Below, one piece after another: positions 1-13,600 of a stretch of 64,000 nucleotides of DNA. Every line of letters starts with the position of its first letter. The first letter of the stretch is position 1. This DNA is from Burhinus oedicnemus (Eukaryota > Chordata > Aves > Charadriiformes > Burhinidae). Below the pieces are notes generated by a model, which saw only the letters and a list, made by a program, of their open reading frames with translations, was not told the origin of the DNA and ran no database searches. The position numbers and the translations under genes were made by a program. The stretch lies in assembly GCA_008921705.1 (NCBI GenBank), contig VFFE01007039.1:6600-70599 (forward strand), written 5' to 3'.

Positions 1-96
1 CTTCCTTCCTTCCTTCCTTCCTTCCTTCCTTCCTTCCTTCCTTCCTTCCTTCCTTCCTTCCTTCCTTCCTTCCTTCCTTCCTTTTCTTTCTTCTCT
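1..96. repeat. (CTTC)n microsatellite / pure pyrimidine tract
   Basis: About 21 perfect CTTC units run from base 1 to about base 83. Degenerate pyrimidine-only sequence then continues to base 96, where the first purine appears. The array starts at the window edge, so its true length is unknown. A pure polypyrimidine/polypurine tract of this kind can form triplex DNA and is usually length-polymorphic. Confidence 0.97.
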
Positions 97-1944
97 GTTA
101 TCTCCTCTTAGGTATAAAGAACCTTTCACTCCAAAATCACTCATAGTCTCATTGCAGTACAGCCACCTTCTGAAACAAAATTTCGACAGCCTGGTTTTTG
201 CACATCCTCCTGCCCCCAACACTCCTTCAGAAGCTGCTTTTTGCCTCCAGCCCTCAGCAAACAAGATCCTGCCTCTCTGCCTGCCCACGGCTGATTTCCT
301 TTTCTGTCCTTCAGGCCCAACGCCCCGCTTCTGCCCTTCCTCCTGCCGGGTGCAGCAACATCTCTGCAGAGCCTGAACTAACAGCAGATTTATTAGGCTG
401 GCCTCTGCTCTGCTCCAAATTCCACTTTTAGTATGAGTGTGTCTCATTAGTGTGCACACGTGGCCAGCTGAGAACCAAAGGAAACACAGAAATCATTCAT
501 CACTCCCATTAACAGACATTTTAAAATCTTTCTTTAAGTATAGACATGAGGGGGAGACTAAGGCATTTTATCTGTACCTAAAGAAATCAGTGGCAAAATT
601 TGCCAGCTCTAATCTATGCAGCATATAGGTCTGTTATCTACTGCAAAATGCAAGATAAAACAAACAGCCCCCAGCAGAAGCGCTGTGAAGAAACCCTCTA
701 GTCAAATGTGTCATGAGAAATACAGCAAGAAAAGGTTTTCCCCAGATGAGGGGAAGGACAGAAGTGTAGAAAACAGAGGTTAAACTTCCTTTTTTGGGAA
801 TGGTTCCCTGTGGTTTTAAAGAACAAAAAATGTGGTGTGTCAGCCACTGGCAGAGGAAAATGGTAAGTTATACTATTTTCAGCTATAGATCTAAACCTTT
901 GTTTAGTTTGGCTTCTTCCACAATCAGGTTACTCCTTAACCTCCTGTCCTCACCAGCACTACTCCCTCCTCCTTTACTACTAGGCAGCAAGGCACTTACA
1001 GCAGAAGACATCCTTGGGGGGGTCACACATTATGGCTCAGAAACAACAGTTCATTTAAAAGATACCTGAAGCTCAGGTTGAATCCCGCCTTCTGTGTGCG
1101 CTTGAGGAACCTCTTCTGGTAGCGTTCGGCTGCCTGTACACGCAACACGAAATTCTGGGGTTTTCTCATGAGGGCTGCAGGGTGATGCCGTATTTACTCC
1201 AACTGAATTTTGAACAATGGTTCCACTTACACTATCACTACACATCCCAGAAATTAGCACCTCTGAATTCTTGTATTCACAAGCCTGGCAAGCATATTTT
1301 TGGGAAAATATTATTGCTTGTACCACACACACAAAATTTGCTGTCCATGGAAATTACAGCCAACTTCAGCCTCAAGGCTAAACAATCCAACCTCTTTGTA
1401 GGAAAATAAAAGGGAAAAAGTCAACATAGGAAATATTACAGAAAATCACCATTCTCTTGTGCCTGTCACACACACTGTCCTCTGGCTTCAATCACGTGCT
1501 TAGATTTTGATGACACAAAAGGGAAGAATTCCTGCTGCTTCTTCTTGCATGTCAGTAGCATTAGTAACATCACTGTCTCATCACTGTCTATAATCTTGTC
1601 TCACTGATGACACCAGATGCCAGTTTTATACAAGCATTCAATTAACATTTTATATACCACGAAGCCCTTAGTTTATTTTTTTAATGTAATATACACACAC
1701 ATTTTCTATAAATTATTTTATCTGCTTTTATGGTTGCTTTGGAGCTATCAGTATCTCACAAGCAAAGAACCAGTGCTACAAATTAGCCATGTGTAAACAC
1801 AGTGAAACCCACAAAAGGACTTTAACATCTAAAATGCTTCTGTTGCCACATTTAACTCCTGGTGTTCAGCTTTGTTGTGGAGCCCTTCTCCTCTCCAAGA
1901 TGCATGCCCTGCTTCAAGCCTTGGCTTTGAAGACAAGCCTCCAA
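97..1944. other. Non-coding stretch, nothing recognised
   Basis: AT-rich single-copy-looking sequence. It has only short, mutually overlapping open frames on both strands, with no codon bias and no paired splice sites that I could support. A donor-like GGTAAGTT occurs near 866, but there is no convincing acceptor upstream of it. It is probably intergenic or intronic. Confidence 0.6.
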
Positions 1945-2108
1945 CCCTCTGGGAGTAAACCTAAAACTCTCAGAGCAATGGGTACCTGGGGGTGACTACA
2001 TCTCCACTGTTCCCACAGGAACCTCAAACCCTCTGGGAGTAAACCTAAAACTCTCAGAGCAATGGGTACCTGGGGGCAACTACATCTCCACTGTTCCTAC
2101 AGGAACCT
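1945..2108. repeat. 84-bp tandem duplication (two copies)
   Basis: Copy 1 starts at CCCTCTGGGAGTAAACC (1945) and copy 2 starts with the same bases at 2029, so the unit is 84 bp. Both contain CTCAGAGCAATGGGTACC and end in a TACAGGAACCT/CACAGGAACCT block. I see only a handful of differences (GGGGGTGAC versus GGGGGCAAC, TCCCAC versus TCCTAC), so the duplication is fairly recent. It does not encode a protein in any consistent frame. Confidence 0.95.
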
Positions 2109-4074
2109 GCTTTGAGAGTTTTAGTGATATTGAAGAGACAGTTCAGTTCTGCACAGCAGGTTTAGTTCTTCCAGTAACAGATCACCACCTAAAGCAGGGG
2201 TCCCACTTCCCCAGCCTAATACTCCAACCTCCCACTCCTGGCACTGAACAAACTTCTGAAGACACCGTCAAACAGTGAGTCCTTTCCTGCTAGCGTAACT
2301 AATGCCCTGCACTGGCTCACTGCGGAAGCAAAGGAAGGTAGCAAGGTAATAGCCTCTTTGAAGTCACTAAGCCTTTCGACTGGTTTAACATTAGCTACAA
2401 AGTGCACCCTTGACCCTTTGTGGACTTACTCCTTTTCATCCAGTCAAGGTCTCTGGCCCAGGAGCTTTTCTACCCAGCCCAGCCCTGCCCTGCCAAGTTA
2501 GCTACTCGGAGGTGGGCAGTGCTAGCACAGGAGGGGTTTTATGCTTGTTTTTCCTGCAGTGTAATTCTAGGTTTTAAAACAGGGCATACATTTATTCTTC
2601 ATATCCAGGCAATTAATAAAAGACAATTAATAAAAGGAAGGGTACAGTACAGCTTGCTTGCTTTCTTCTTCTTTTTTTTTTTTTTTTTAAATAACCAATG
2701 GACGACAGACTTATTTAGGTAGATGCTTACCACTCTCAGTACCTGTGACCCTTCTCTTTGCTGATTGACTTCATCCACTCACTTCAGTATCTAGATCTCA
2801 GTTCGGAGGCTTTGCACATTGACCATTTGCTCCAATCTCTTCTTAATCTGTTGCTTGCTCCTTTTCTTTAACCTAAGCTTCTCCTGTGCCATTCTTCTTG
2901 CCAGGACTGGTTTCCTCAGCTGTCTCTGCAGCATGCTCTGGTGGCATCCAGGACACACAACGCCATCTGCCCACAGTGACAATGACATGAAGGGGCCTCC
3001 ACTGCTCCATCAACAGATTAAACCCCAGGAACGTCCTGTCCCCCTGTGGGACCTCCACGAAGGCTTCACATAACTGGCATTCCAGACAACTCGAATTTGA
3101 GACTGCCTCCCACAGAGCCTGCTGTGAGTCAGCTTTGTGTGGTGAAGCTGGAAATGGGGCAAGGCCTGCATTAAGGTAGCCATGCAGAGTGCACGGGACT
3201 GCAGTTTCAGATCAGGAACTTGCAATATTGCAATCTGTGTATCTGTCTGAAAAATTCCCAAACAGTTCTAGTTTGGCAGTATTTTTCAGACAGAAATAGG
3301 ATTTCTCTGGGAGGGAAAAGCTGTGAAAAGAATACATACAGGCTGGATTCCAATGCTGGGTAAAAAAAGATAGCTTTCACAAGACCAGGAATGGTAATTC
3401 TCCAAGCTGGAGGTGATCCTGCCTTCAGAACAAGATGTCTCATTTTGTCTTTGGGAATGAAGCCATGATGCTGATGGACGTGCATCAAGCTATCACTGAA
3501 AAGCAGGGGGACACGACCTCATCACCAGTTGTATGAGAAGAAGGATGTCTTGAACATCAGAAAGCATGGGGTGAAAAACACCATTAATACCACTACCACC
3601 ACCGTGGGCCACAACCTTAAGCCACCAAAGGTGAGCCTAGCACATCATTTACCTCCTTTACCTATCCTTTACCACAAACACATCTTGAATAAACTAAGGA
3701 CATGGCTGAACTTTCTGAAGTCACTAGACTATGGCTGCATCCACAATGAGGGGAACAGGGAATACATCTGTTGATCAGACAGATGGCTACACCTGTGGTG
3801 TAGCAGGGGCTATTGCATGGGAAAAAGGATGCCAGCCAGAAAGGTAGATGCTGCAGGGCTGATGATACAGAGCTGGTGCAATCAGCACTGGGGTGTATAA
3901 ATAATCCATGATGATCAGCAAGACTTTAGAGTCTGACAGAAAAAAATCATAATGGTTATTAATAATTGAGGCCATTCTCAAAGTGTCCTGGAGCACTATG
4001 TGTATTCCCTCAAGGACCGTAACAAAGTGTGGCAGTGATCCTGTCCTGCACATCTAAAGCAGTGACTAGCCGAT
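2109..4074. other. Non-coding stretch with a 17-T run
   Basis: No gene recognised. A 17-base T homopolymer lies at 2672-2688. Near 3529-3628 a short plus-strand frame ends in AAAG|GTGAGC, but the upstream acceptor is poor and I do not call an exon. The rest is AT-rich sequence with chance open frames. Confidence 0.55.
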
Positions 4075-4500
4075 AATCTGCAAGAGACTGGCGCTGGCGC
4101 CGGGGTTATCAAGTCAAGTCCCAAAGATAAGGTGGCCGACTGGCCCTGCAGCAACCGCTGAGAGGTTGCCGCTTGCTGTGGTGTGTTTGCCTTTCCGCCT
4201 GTCTCCTGCTTCTCCCTTTTGCCTGGAGCTGCCTCAGCACGCTGGCATGGCTGAAGGGTGACAGGCGGGATGTGGCGGGTGCAGCGTGCAGGTGGTGCGG
4301 GCAAGGTACCAGGGAGCACCAGCATCGCTGCCGAGTGCCAGAGGCACCCCATGCAGCGTACAGCGTGGGTGGCCCCAGGTGCTGCCAGGGTGCCCTGGTA
4401 GCTCCTCAAATGGACATACATGGGGCAACAAGCAGGGGGTAACTGGCACGGTGCGACCTAAAGGGGCAGCATGGCCATGTCCACACACTTTGCTCGGCTC
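4075..4500. promoter_or_regulatory. CpG-rich, GC-rich patch (possible small CpG island)
   Basis: About 400 bp stand out from the AT-rich surroundings. They are GC-rich and contain roughly twenty CpG dinucleotides, including GGCGCTGGCGCCGGGG near 4090. Several overlapping frames are open on both strands, which is what GC-rich DNA does by chance, and none looks like a known protein. The patch could be the unmethylated promoter or first exon of an unrecognised transcript, or just a local GC spike. No TATA box or donor site makes the case firm. Confidence 0.35.
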
Positions 4501-7500
4501 AGTTCAGGAAGAGACCCCCTCCCCTTCATTTGCTCAGTCAGTCTCCCCACTCAGCCCAGCTCTCTAAATATGCTTATTCCATAAACGCTCACTGCTGTAT
4601 TGCAGTGGGAAGGGCCCATCCCAGCCTGTCACAACTAACAGGTAGCACACTACACAAAATAAGGTCTCAGTTGAAATCTGCAGGACTACTCACATCTTTA
4701 TATTACACTCAAAAAAGTTTTCCTCTTTTCTGCCACCCTTTATTCATTTTTCTCTGGTTTTGCTGCTCTACTTGTACATTTTTTTAGGACAGAGACAGTG
4801 TTTTTTCACCACAAAGGGCCATTGTTTTTTCAACAATCGTTTTTTCCCGTGTGCCCTAACACCCTCTCACAGCACTGTCATTATCACAACTGCAACAGCA
4901 TCTCAGGACCCGTGTACAGACATTGTATACTAACAGATTTAATGGTCTTAACTACCAAAAAGACAAAAGTTTCCCTATCCACCTTTTTTTACTATTTGTT
5001 CCATTTGCTATCCAAATGTCAGCGTTCATTGTCTGCAAAATGACTGTTGAACCAATGATTATGGTGTGGCGTATTTCCTTTGAGTGACAGTGCCTGCACA
5101 ATGACTTTTCTCCAACACACTCAGCAGTGAGCATTAAATATTCTTGGCATGTAGCCTGAATAACAACACACATACTGAGACCTGCCAGCACTGGAAAGTC
5201 CCTAAGTCCCAGGAGCCAGCTAAATTGCCAGCTATTCTTAACATTTTCTCACCACTCCACCCAGTTTCTTGGGTCTTCCCACCCACTACAATCTTACAAC
5301 TGCCTTTGTGGAGTTTCATAAAACTTCCCGAGACAGTTTCGGATGAGTGGAGAGCACTTAAACTCCCCCTTGAATTGACTGACTTCACATGCCAACAGTG
5401 CTCTCCTTGACTTTAGAGAGAGGCTCGACCAGGTACAGTTTTGCCTCTCTTTATTACTACTCAGGACTCTTTCCAAATTAGTTTGTCTCTGAGGACAGGG
5501 GATGAAAAATATGATGTTTAAGAAAAAGACAGCAGAAAGCACTGCTGTAACCTACTTAACCCCTCTTTTAAACCAGGGTATGAAGGCAATTCCTGTGAGA
5601 TGCTGAGCATTATTAACTTCCATTAAGTATAGATGAGATGAGGGCACTTGTACTAAGACTACAGCCTCGGTACTTCTCACTGCTAAACCCAAGTTTATGC
5701 TAGTGGGGGAAAAACACAGAAGGAATAATATCACCTATTTCTTAGCACAGATCACCCTTTTAACGCTCATTTAACACTGCTCTCTGAATAACAAAGATGT
5801 TTTACAGTCATGAACCACAATGCCCTTTTCACCATGGACTCTAAGTATGATGAGAAACAGGGGAAACAACCACATGGGAAATGAGAAAGCACCTCTTCTG
5901 GCATTTCCAACTAAAAGGAAAGCAGAAGGTATGAAAAACCTTCACATACTTTTCACTTTGGCTTTCCACCCACAATGGTTAGGATCAGCTTTGAAGAACC
6001 ACCAAAGTTTTTGATCAAAGTTTTCTGGATAAGACAACTTGGCCCATTAATGTAGAATGGCATTTTTTTTCAAATGAAAGGTGTGGGTTTTCCTTGAACA
6101 GATGCCTGTAAAGGCATCTAATTCCTGAAGGCTTGAGCATCCTTGTTTAACCAGTTTTAGTCAGTGAGTCAGTTCTCTGATAGAACTTACTAAGAAAGAC
6201 GCAGCTCATTTGTTCTTTCTCTCACAAGTTTCTCTCCACTGTTTCCTAGCTCACCTGCTATTATATTTAGGACTGATCTGAGTTAGGAACTTTAACAGAG
6301 GCTCTATATTAATCACCAAAAAAGACTGTTATGTTGCCCATTTCTATTTTAGACCTTTGGCTCCAACCCCAGTCTTTCAGATCTTACAGTGAGCAATGCC
6401 AGACTTTTGTTTTTGTGTTAGCTTTTTTTTTCATAGGTGCCTAAGAAGCATTTGCAAAACATTTCAAGCAGCTGCTCATGCAAAACATATTCCCCTAGCT
6501 ACTCTGTGTGTATAATTTCAACTGCCTGACTACAATGCTTATAACTGCATTTGTATCTGTACATAACTTGAGCATCTACACCTGAAAAAAACTTTCTCAA
6601 AATCAAACAAGCAACAAGACATCATCAGGTTAACCTCCAAGCAACTTTCCAGCACAGTTTCCGTAATGGCCTATGTACACAGGCAGATGTAGATCTTTAT
6701 TGTTTTACTATCTGATTGAAATACAATGGTTTTTCAAAAATGACTGCTTACAGGTAAAGAGACATATCCACCTAAACTCTTATTCAGTCTTGGTTTATAC
6801 TAGGTGGTGTTTTGAGTACACTGCCAAAAGTACCAGATCTACTTTCCTCCTCCAACACTTTTAAGTTAATGGATTATTAATCACACTTATCTAAAAGGTG
6901 TTCCAGTCACAAGATATTCTTTCAGCAAAAATATTGAAGCAAGTGGGTGTTGATTAACATATTTCTTTTAAGGTTCAGTCATTAAGTTTAAATTAAGGAA
7001 ACAGATTTCTTCTTGCGATCTTCATGAATATGATGGAAAACTACCTATGGAGCTTCTCTGTAAAGCAGCAGTAAGAAACATTTAGAAAAGTCAGGGCTTG
7101 GAAGGCAATCAGGTTGAGACACAGCAATCAGGTTGAAAAAAACAAATTGTCAAAAGCCAACAGTGTAAATTTTAGAAATAAAACACCTCAAAAATTAGTG
7201 AACTGATGAAGAAGTCACCTACTGGGTGCATTTTGGAAGTGGAACACATTTTTGTGGCAAACTGATCAAACTGATGTTGTATTACCAGGACTAAAACCCA
7301 GCATTTTGTGGAGAGCACTCCCATTAGCTACCTGCTGGTTGGCATGACGTGTGTTTCAACAGCTTCTGATATTTTGGAAGTGTCATCTTTGCTCACGGCA
7401 GCAATTTCAGTTATAAGAGGCCTATTCCCTCTTCTCTGCTACCCACTTCAAGATTACCAGGAAGAAGCAGCACCTTTTTCAATCACAGGCACATCTGGCA

Positions 7501-10451
7501 GGGGTTAAAAACATGGGACACAGGAAGCTTCCAGCACGCCCCTTCCCTATCCTCACACACACACACACTATACACCAAGAACCAGTAATAGGCACCGTAC
7601 GTTTAAACATTTTGCACTTCCCTAAGGCAGAAATTCCCTTGTTGCTGCCTCACTCCTCCTGAACTGGTGGAGAGAGCATCTGAGCCGGGCAGTTCGCCTG
7701 GGAGGGCAGTGGATGTGGGCACTGACTACTCACAGGCCACTGGCCAGCAGTGCTCCAAGGGGCAGTGGGCATCTCAGGGACCGCTCCAACATACCTGCCC
7801 GTTGCTTACACTGCAACACTGCACTTGCAGCATCTCCACAGCTCTCTGCCATCTTGCCAACTGAGGCAAGATTGTCCAAAGCTCTTAAAAAACCAAAACA
7901 AACCCACCTAACAACTCTCCCAAATATATTTCCGCATTAGTACAAGTAATCTATTTTTAAATGTAATATTCTTAAGATAAGCCAATTAACACACTACTTC
8001 TTCTACTGTGGGATTTTCCTGGGAGATGTCTCTCTTTGGGGAAGACCTGAGCAGGTTGCTTTCTAGAAAGGACTCTTCCAAACATCTGGCCCTCCAAAAG
8101 CAAGGAAGGCTTGTTTGGAGTCAGGGCATTACAGACTCACATAACACTGACATGCAAAAAAATGGACCTCATGGCAGTTCATGCTAAAGAAATGGCTATT
8201 ATATGCATTGATGCATATAAAATTTCAATTTAGTCTTTGAAAAATAAAAGGGCAAAAATGTTCTTTTTTGTGGTTTTCAGTTTAGTGGCCATTACTCTCC
8301 TTTTAAGGAGGTTTTCAGACCCAGAGACAGAGTACATCGTGTCACAAAGTGTGTAACACTAAGTTCTCTTGAAATAGCTCTATTGTTGTAGTGAGACATG
8401 AGTTCAGGAAACTTGATGACCATTTCTGAAATGGAAGATGGACACGGTTTTCCTTATAGAAGGATCCAAATCTAAAGCAACTCACTACCCATAACTCTAA
8501 GAGTATGTGAATGTAAAAGACATAAGATTCTTGCTCACATTACATAAAAAATAAGGAATGCTACAATTAAAAGCAAGGTCACCTTCTCCCTGTTCAAGTT
8601 CTTTGTAAGTAATACAACATGAAAAGAAAATATGAGACCTTAGAGTCACTTATCCTCTGGCTCTGTTTTTCTCTAATTAATTAAATGGGTGAAAAGCAGG
8701 AGCTCAGGGCGCACAGATCAGCATCAGCACAATGCATTTCATAACTGCTCTGTGAGGACAACTCCAAAAGCCAATCACAGGATACTTATTAAAGAGCCCT
8801 TCTGATGTAGCCCCTGATAGCAAAAACCTGCTGGATGCCCCAAATTACTCAGTTACACCTCATTAAATTGTATCATTTGTTTGTTGCCAGCATATCCTCC
8901 ATGCAGCCCAGTGACTTTGTAACCAAAGCTGCTGGAAACCTGTTTAATTGCTCAATTCGTTTTTTTTAAACTTCTTAAGCAATGGGTGGAATACTGTAAT
9001 TTGTTAGAAAAGGCACAGAGGATATATTAATACAGAAGAAGAGAAGAGAAAAACACAAACTAGAAAATCAATGCTCTTACATTAAGGGTTTTACTAGGTT
9101 TCTTTCAGCTACTTTTTCTTTCATGTTCTTGACCAAAGAGCTCTCGGGTAAGGAAACGTTCATAAGTTGTTTCCTGAACAAGTCTCCTCAATTACTTTGC
9201 TGCCTCTGCAATTCAAACACTTGCAGAATTCTTTCTAAGGGCAGCAGCAGCATTAGCAGAGCAACTGGGGTGGTCTTGTTACTTTAAAACTCTTTGAAAA
9301 TTCACAGCCTGCAATCATCTGACATGCCAGTGTCCACTCTGGCTTGGAGGCAGAGGAAAAAAAACTTTGGAGAAGCCTATTAAATAAACCCTGTTTTCAC
9401 AACAGTAAAGTCCCTAATAGTTTTGATTCACTGAAGCAGTGCTCCCAAACAACTCCCTTTGTTTTCAATCACTTTTATAACTGTCTCAAACTAAAAAGCC
9501 AGGCCAGAATACCTGTCCGTGTGTGTACACACGTATAAATTACCTCAACAGACCGATTTTTTAGGGCTTCTTGTTAGCATGGAGCAATCTTTTATTTTTT
9601 ATGTTTCAAGAAAATTTATTTGACTCCAAAACCAGATTTGAATCTATTTGCTCCTCCACACTTAACAGCACTCCTTTGTTAGCATTTCTGTATTACTGGG
9701 AAGACATACATCACTTAATGAAAAACACAGACAATAAGGGCCTTGGAGTTGTGCTGCTGCAGATCCATTATCAGCCAGACACTCCTTCTGTATTCCAGTT
9801 GAGAGGGGGAAAAATAATCTCTAGTTCCTCTTCACTGGAAACTCCAAAGATATTTTTTATATATAAAAAAAGGAAGTTTAGGGCCAAAAGGAAAATTATT
9901 TAAAATGGATGGGCACTGAACACAATGCATTCCATTCAGCTTCTGTTCTAATGCTTACCAATCTCCAGCTGAAACATTAAACACTTAACCCACAAGATGC
10001 AAAGGGATTTTGAAAGACCCCTCTTCAGGGATGGAAATAATTATCTCCCAAGCTTTAGGTTCCAAGGGCTTAGAAGTGGGACTGTACAAAGAATTAGTTA
10101 AATTAGAAATGGCACCAGAGTATGGTCTCCTGAAAAGGTGAATTTGTGGGCTGCAGTGCATTGCTAGGAAAGAACACGCACTGCTTGTGCGAAAATAAAA
10201 GAGCACGTTGGAAAGTGATAGATTTGTGTCCTCAGCCCTCAAAACCACCAGTCTTGGAAACAAGTTTGCTGGACACATAGAATAAAAATGGTAGTATGAG
10301 AAAGCCTAATTTTATGGGGTCAGGTAACGGTGAGGAAGGAATACAGAGGAAACACTAGGAGAGAGCCTAGTTGGGACAATGGGGGATCTAGAAAACCTTG
10401 CTTTGCTGGGTTACAACTAGCTCTTCTGAATCTCTCTTTCCCACTTTCCAG
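4501..10451. other. Non-coding stretch with minor repeats
   Basis: AT-rich, no gene recognised. Minor features are a (CA)n run of 15 bases at 7554-7568 and a 13-bp direct repeat GCAATCAGGTTGA at 7105-7117 and 7124-7136 (19-bp period). A plus-strand frame at 9571-9903 is open for 110 codons but is low-complexity and lysine/serine-rich at its end. I regard it as chance. Confidence 0.55.
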
Positions 10452-10667
10452 GGTCCCACCTGGTAGATTAGCACTAATAAGACATTCAGATAGCTGGAAA
10501 AATATTGTTACAAAACTAAAAAGTACATTTGAAACACAGGGAAGGGGAAAAAAAAGGAAAAAATATAGATGTTCAATGGCATGCTTTTTATACTTTCAAC
10601 ACCAGACAGTACTCAGTAAAAATTACGATGTAAAAGACCAGCAACAGCTTCTTTTATATCCTTACAG
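10452..10667 (+). other. Weak internal coding-exon candidate
   Basis: A strong acceptor (CTCTTTCCCACTTTCCAG) precedes 10452 and a donor-like CAG|GTAGAT follows 10667. The 216-bp interval, a multiple of three, has one reading frame without stops (first full codon at 10453, two bases left over at the donor). The predicted peptide is basic in the middle and matches nothing I know. The surrounding frame is also open upstream of the acceptor, which weakens the splice argument. Chance is a serious alternative. Confidence 0.18.
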
Positions 10668-13600
10668 GTAGATATGCATGCAATGTATGTGCTTTACTGC
10701 AGCACTTTTGTAATGAAGTAATAAGGGAACAAATTTAATTCTGTTTCACAAGATGGGCCAGATCCTTAGTTGAGACAGCACAGGATCATTTCCACAGGGT
10801 TCAGTATCAACTCTCTCTCTCTGCCACGTTCTTCAGATTCACTGCTTTTGTTAAGCTTGACAGGCAGGAGGAAAGAAGCTTCCACTTCTCTTATCAGCAC
10901 AATTAGTCATCGTGCTGCTTAAGCCAATGAAAGCTAACTAAAAATGGGTCAGGAACTGTTGGTCATAAACTCACTAAAGATCAGTCAGCTATCCTTAGTA
11001 AATAACTAATAGGAGGAAGCAGGGAAGGAAATGGAAACTGGAAAGGGACTTGAGATTCCTGTGACTTGCATGGTAAATTACAGAGGTGTTTGGACATTTG
11101 TGTACTATTAGACTTTTAACCATACGCCATATCAAAATTTACAGCATTTAAGTAGAAAGCAATGTCAAATTTGCTTGAAAATTCTGGGGTAAAAAACATT
11201 GCAGTTCATCACACATCTATGCAGTGAACTGTATGTTCATGTGATACTTATGCAAGATTTCTAGTTAAAAAAGAAAGAATAAGAGAGAGAGCATGTTTGT
11301 GCTGGAGACAAAAGCATTTCAAGTATGAATCTGCATGGAGCTAGAGGTTAGAAGAGGAGTGTCAGCATCAATCAATTTACTTTCCAGTTAGGTGAAGTCC
11401 CAAAGTCAAATTTAACTGGAAGTCAATAAATTTCACTTCCATCGAAACAGTCTGGGCCACAGCAGTTGTGTAAAATCACACACTGGGAATACAACTATAA
11501 CAGATGCAAATAGCAATTTGCTATCAGCTGGAGAGTAGCCATGCCCAAAACATGCAAAACAATTTTATCTTCAAGGTTTCACAGAAAGGCGTAGTATAGC
11601 AGGAAAAGCAACTAATAAGAACTGCATAAAAAGTTATGCAGTCCTGTATATTGTTTTGTTGTGTGGCTCTATTTTTTTCTCTGTAGCAAAGCTTTGCCAC
11701 AGATCGAATGGGACCAACATTATTGAAACAAATGGTGCTCATCACAGGAACTCGATTTATTCTCTGTAGTGTACCAAAAAAGGCCACTGTCTGAAGACTA
11801 ACTGGTGTCTGTCATTTGTCTGTACACACCTGCTTTCTGACCAATTTACAGTGAATGACATTTATACAGTTATTTACCTCATCATCAAAACAGACTTCCA
11901 GAATCTCAAGGGTCATCAAAAGTTTGCAGGAAGTGAGTAAGTAAAATTGTTTGACTGAACCAGACTGCCAGCTCTCCACCCAGTCAAGGTCAAATAGCTG
12001 TGGAGTTGTGTGTGGCCCCGTGGTTGTGTCTTCTTTTCATCTGTGCTTTGGTGAAAACGTTTTCCTTTGCTGGAAGAAATCCCACAAACAACGTATTCTG
12101 TCCCTGTTACCTGAAATCATGTTAAAAACGAATTAAGTAAATACAGATATGTGCAAAGGATGGGCACAAGATCCTGGACACGTAACAAGGTTTTGACAAG
12201 GTACCACCTTGTTCATGATGAGACAAAATTATAACTCTGACCTTTTAGCTGAAACAAAAGGTGAAAGAATCTTTCGGGCAGCAAAACCACTGACTCCTCT
12301 GAAAATGAGAAGCACTGATTATTATCCTAGCCTAGGGGGGAAAACTGCAATTCAAAAATTGCTTGTTCTTGTCACAGTAAATCTTGAATGCTTTTAATGA
12401 AAGTTTCTTTCCTTCATAAAGTATTTCTTGCTAAAAAACAGAACAGCACATTAATACAGGGCTTTAGATATCCTTAAAGTTGGGTTTAACTAGGGCAATT
12501 CCCTCCAGTGAATTGAAAGATGACATTCGTCTTTATTGCCTGGTTGGAATGCTAAACCGAAAGCAGGGCTGAAATGTCAAGGTAAAATAATGCTAATAAT
12601 TATTCTGAATGTTACATTCCCCTTGACCTTGGAATTTAAGAGGCTGAGATGAAGGCCTTTTGTCGAAAGTCAGGAAGTCATCTGGAGACTTTATTGACAT
12701 TTATGATTAATACAATTTGGCAACATTAGGGGAGGAGATACAAAATATGCTATTAGTTTCCAGCACAAGGGTAATTTCTTCTTATATTGTTGTGGGATCT
12801 ACAGATAAAGAGTACAAAACAACACACCACCTGTAATATTACTGCTAATGTTTTTAGGTAAGAATACGAACAAGCTTAATGCAATAACCATAATCTCTAT
12901 AAAATAAAATTCATAACACTGCCACAAAAGAGAAGAAAACAGTCTCCATTTCATACAAGTAATGATTTCTCGTAGGACACAAAAAATAGGGCACAAAGTC
13001 CCCAATCCAATTGCTTCACTATTATGTCTTGTTATCACAGAAGATTTTCCACTTCATTTGCAACTTAACACTAGAATGATAACTCTGTGGGGTGAAGATT
13101 TTATATATTAGTGTCCTGAAGCGACTCATACAGCCTTTATTTGCACCTCACATGTGACAGAAAATGCCTCTCCCACTGATGGCAAATGCAAGGCAGGGAA
13201 AGCCTTAAGTCGTTTATGGTCAATGTCAGAGGAGACTCGGTACACTCAGCTTCCATAAAAAACAGTGGAAGGGGACAGCGCTCCTTTGTACTCCTCTTTT
13301 GATCCGATCATACTCCAGGCAAGTGAAATGCTGCAATTGTGGACAAAAGGAAGAATTAACATCTTTGCTGGCATCTGCAGAATTAACCTCTGCCACAAGT
13401 TCAGTTTCCTAAGGTTTCAAGGAGGAGATAATTTACTGACACCCCAAGCTTGACAAGTTACTCACTTTTTAAAAATCTCTCGTGAAATTTGGCCGTTTGA
13501 AGTTTATACATGTAGGTACATTTGAAGATATAACCTTATTCAAGATGCTGGCAGAAAAAGGTCTCAGAAGAACATACCCTAAAAATGACATGCAATAGTG

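Noticed and set aside
1945..2108. Tandem repeat as a possible CRISPR-like array
   Set aside because: Only two contiguous copies without spacers, in a vertebrate genome context.
3529..3630. Plus-strand interval ending AAAG|GTGAGC, possible exon
   Set aside because: The acceptor is poor, and the upstream continuation is open in a different frame, with no known similarity.
3996..4442. Overlapping 141-codon minus and 89-codon plus frames
   Set aside because: Both lie in the GC-rich patch where stop codons are rare, show no domain and contradict each other.
9955..9985. 10-nt minus-strand exon between a decent acceptor and GTAAGC
   Set aside because: Too short to be believable without transcript evidence; such site pairs arise by chance.
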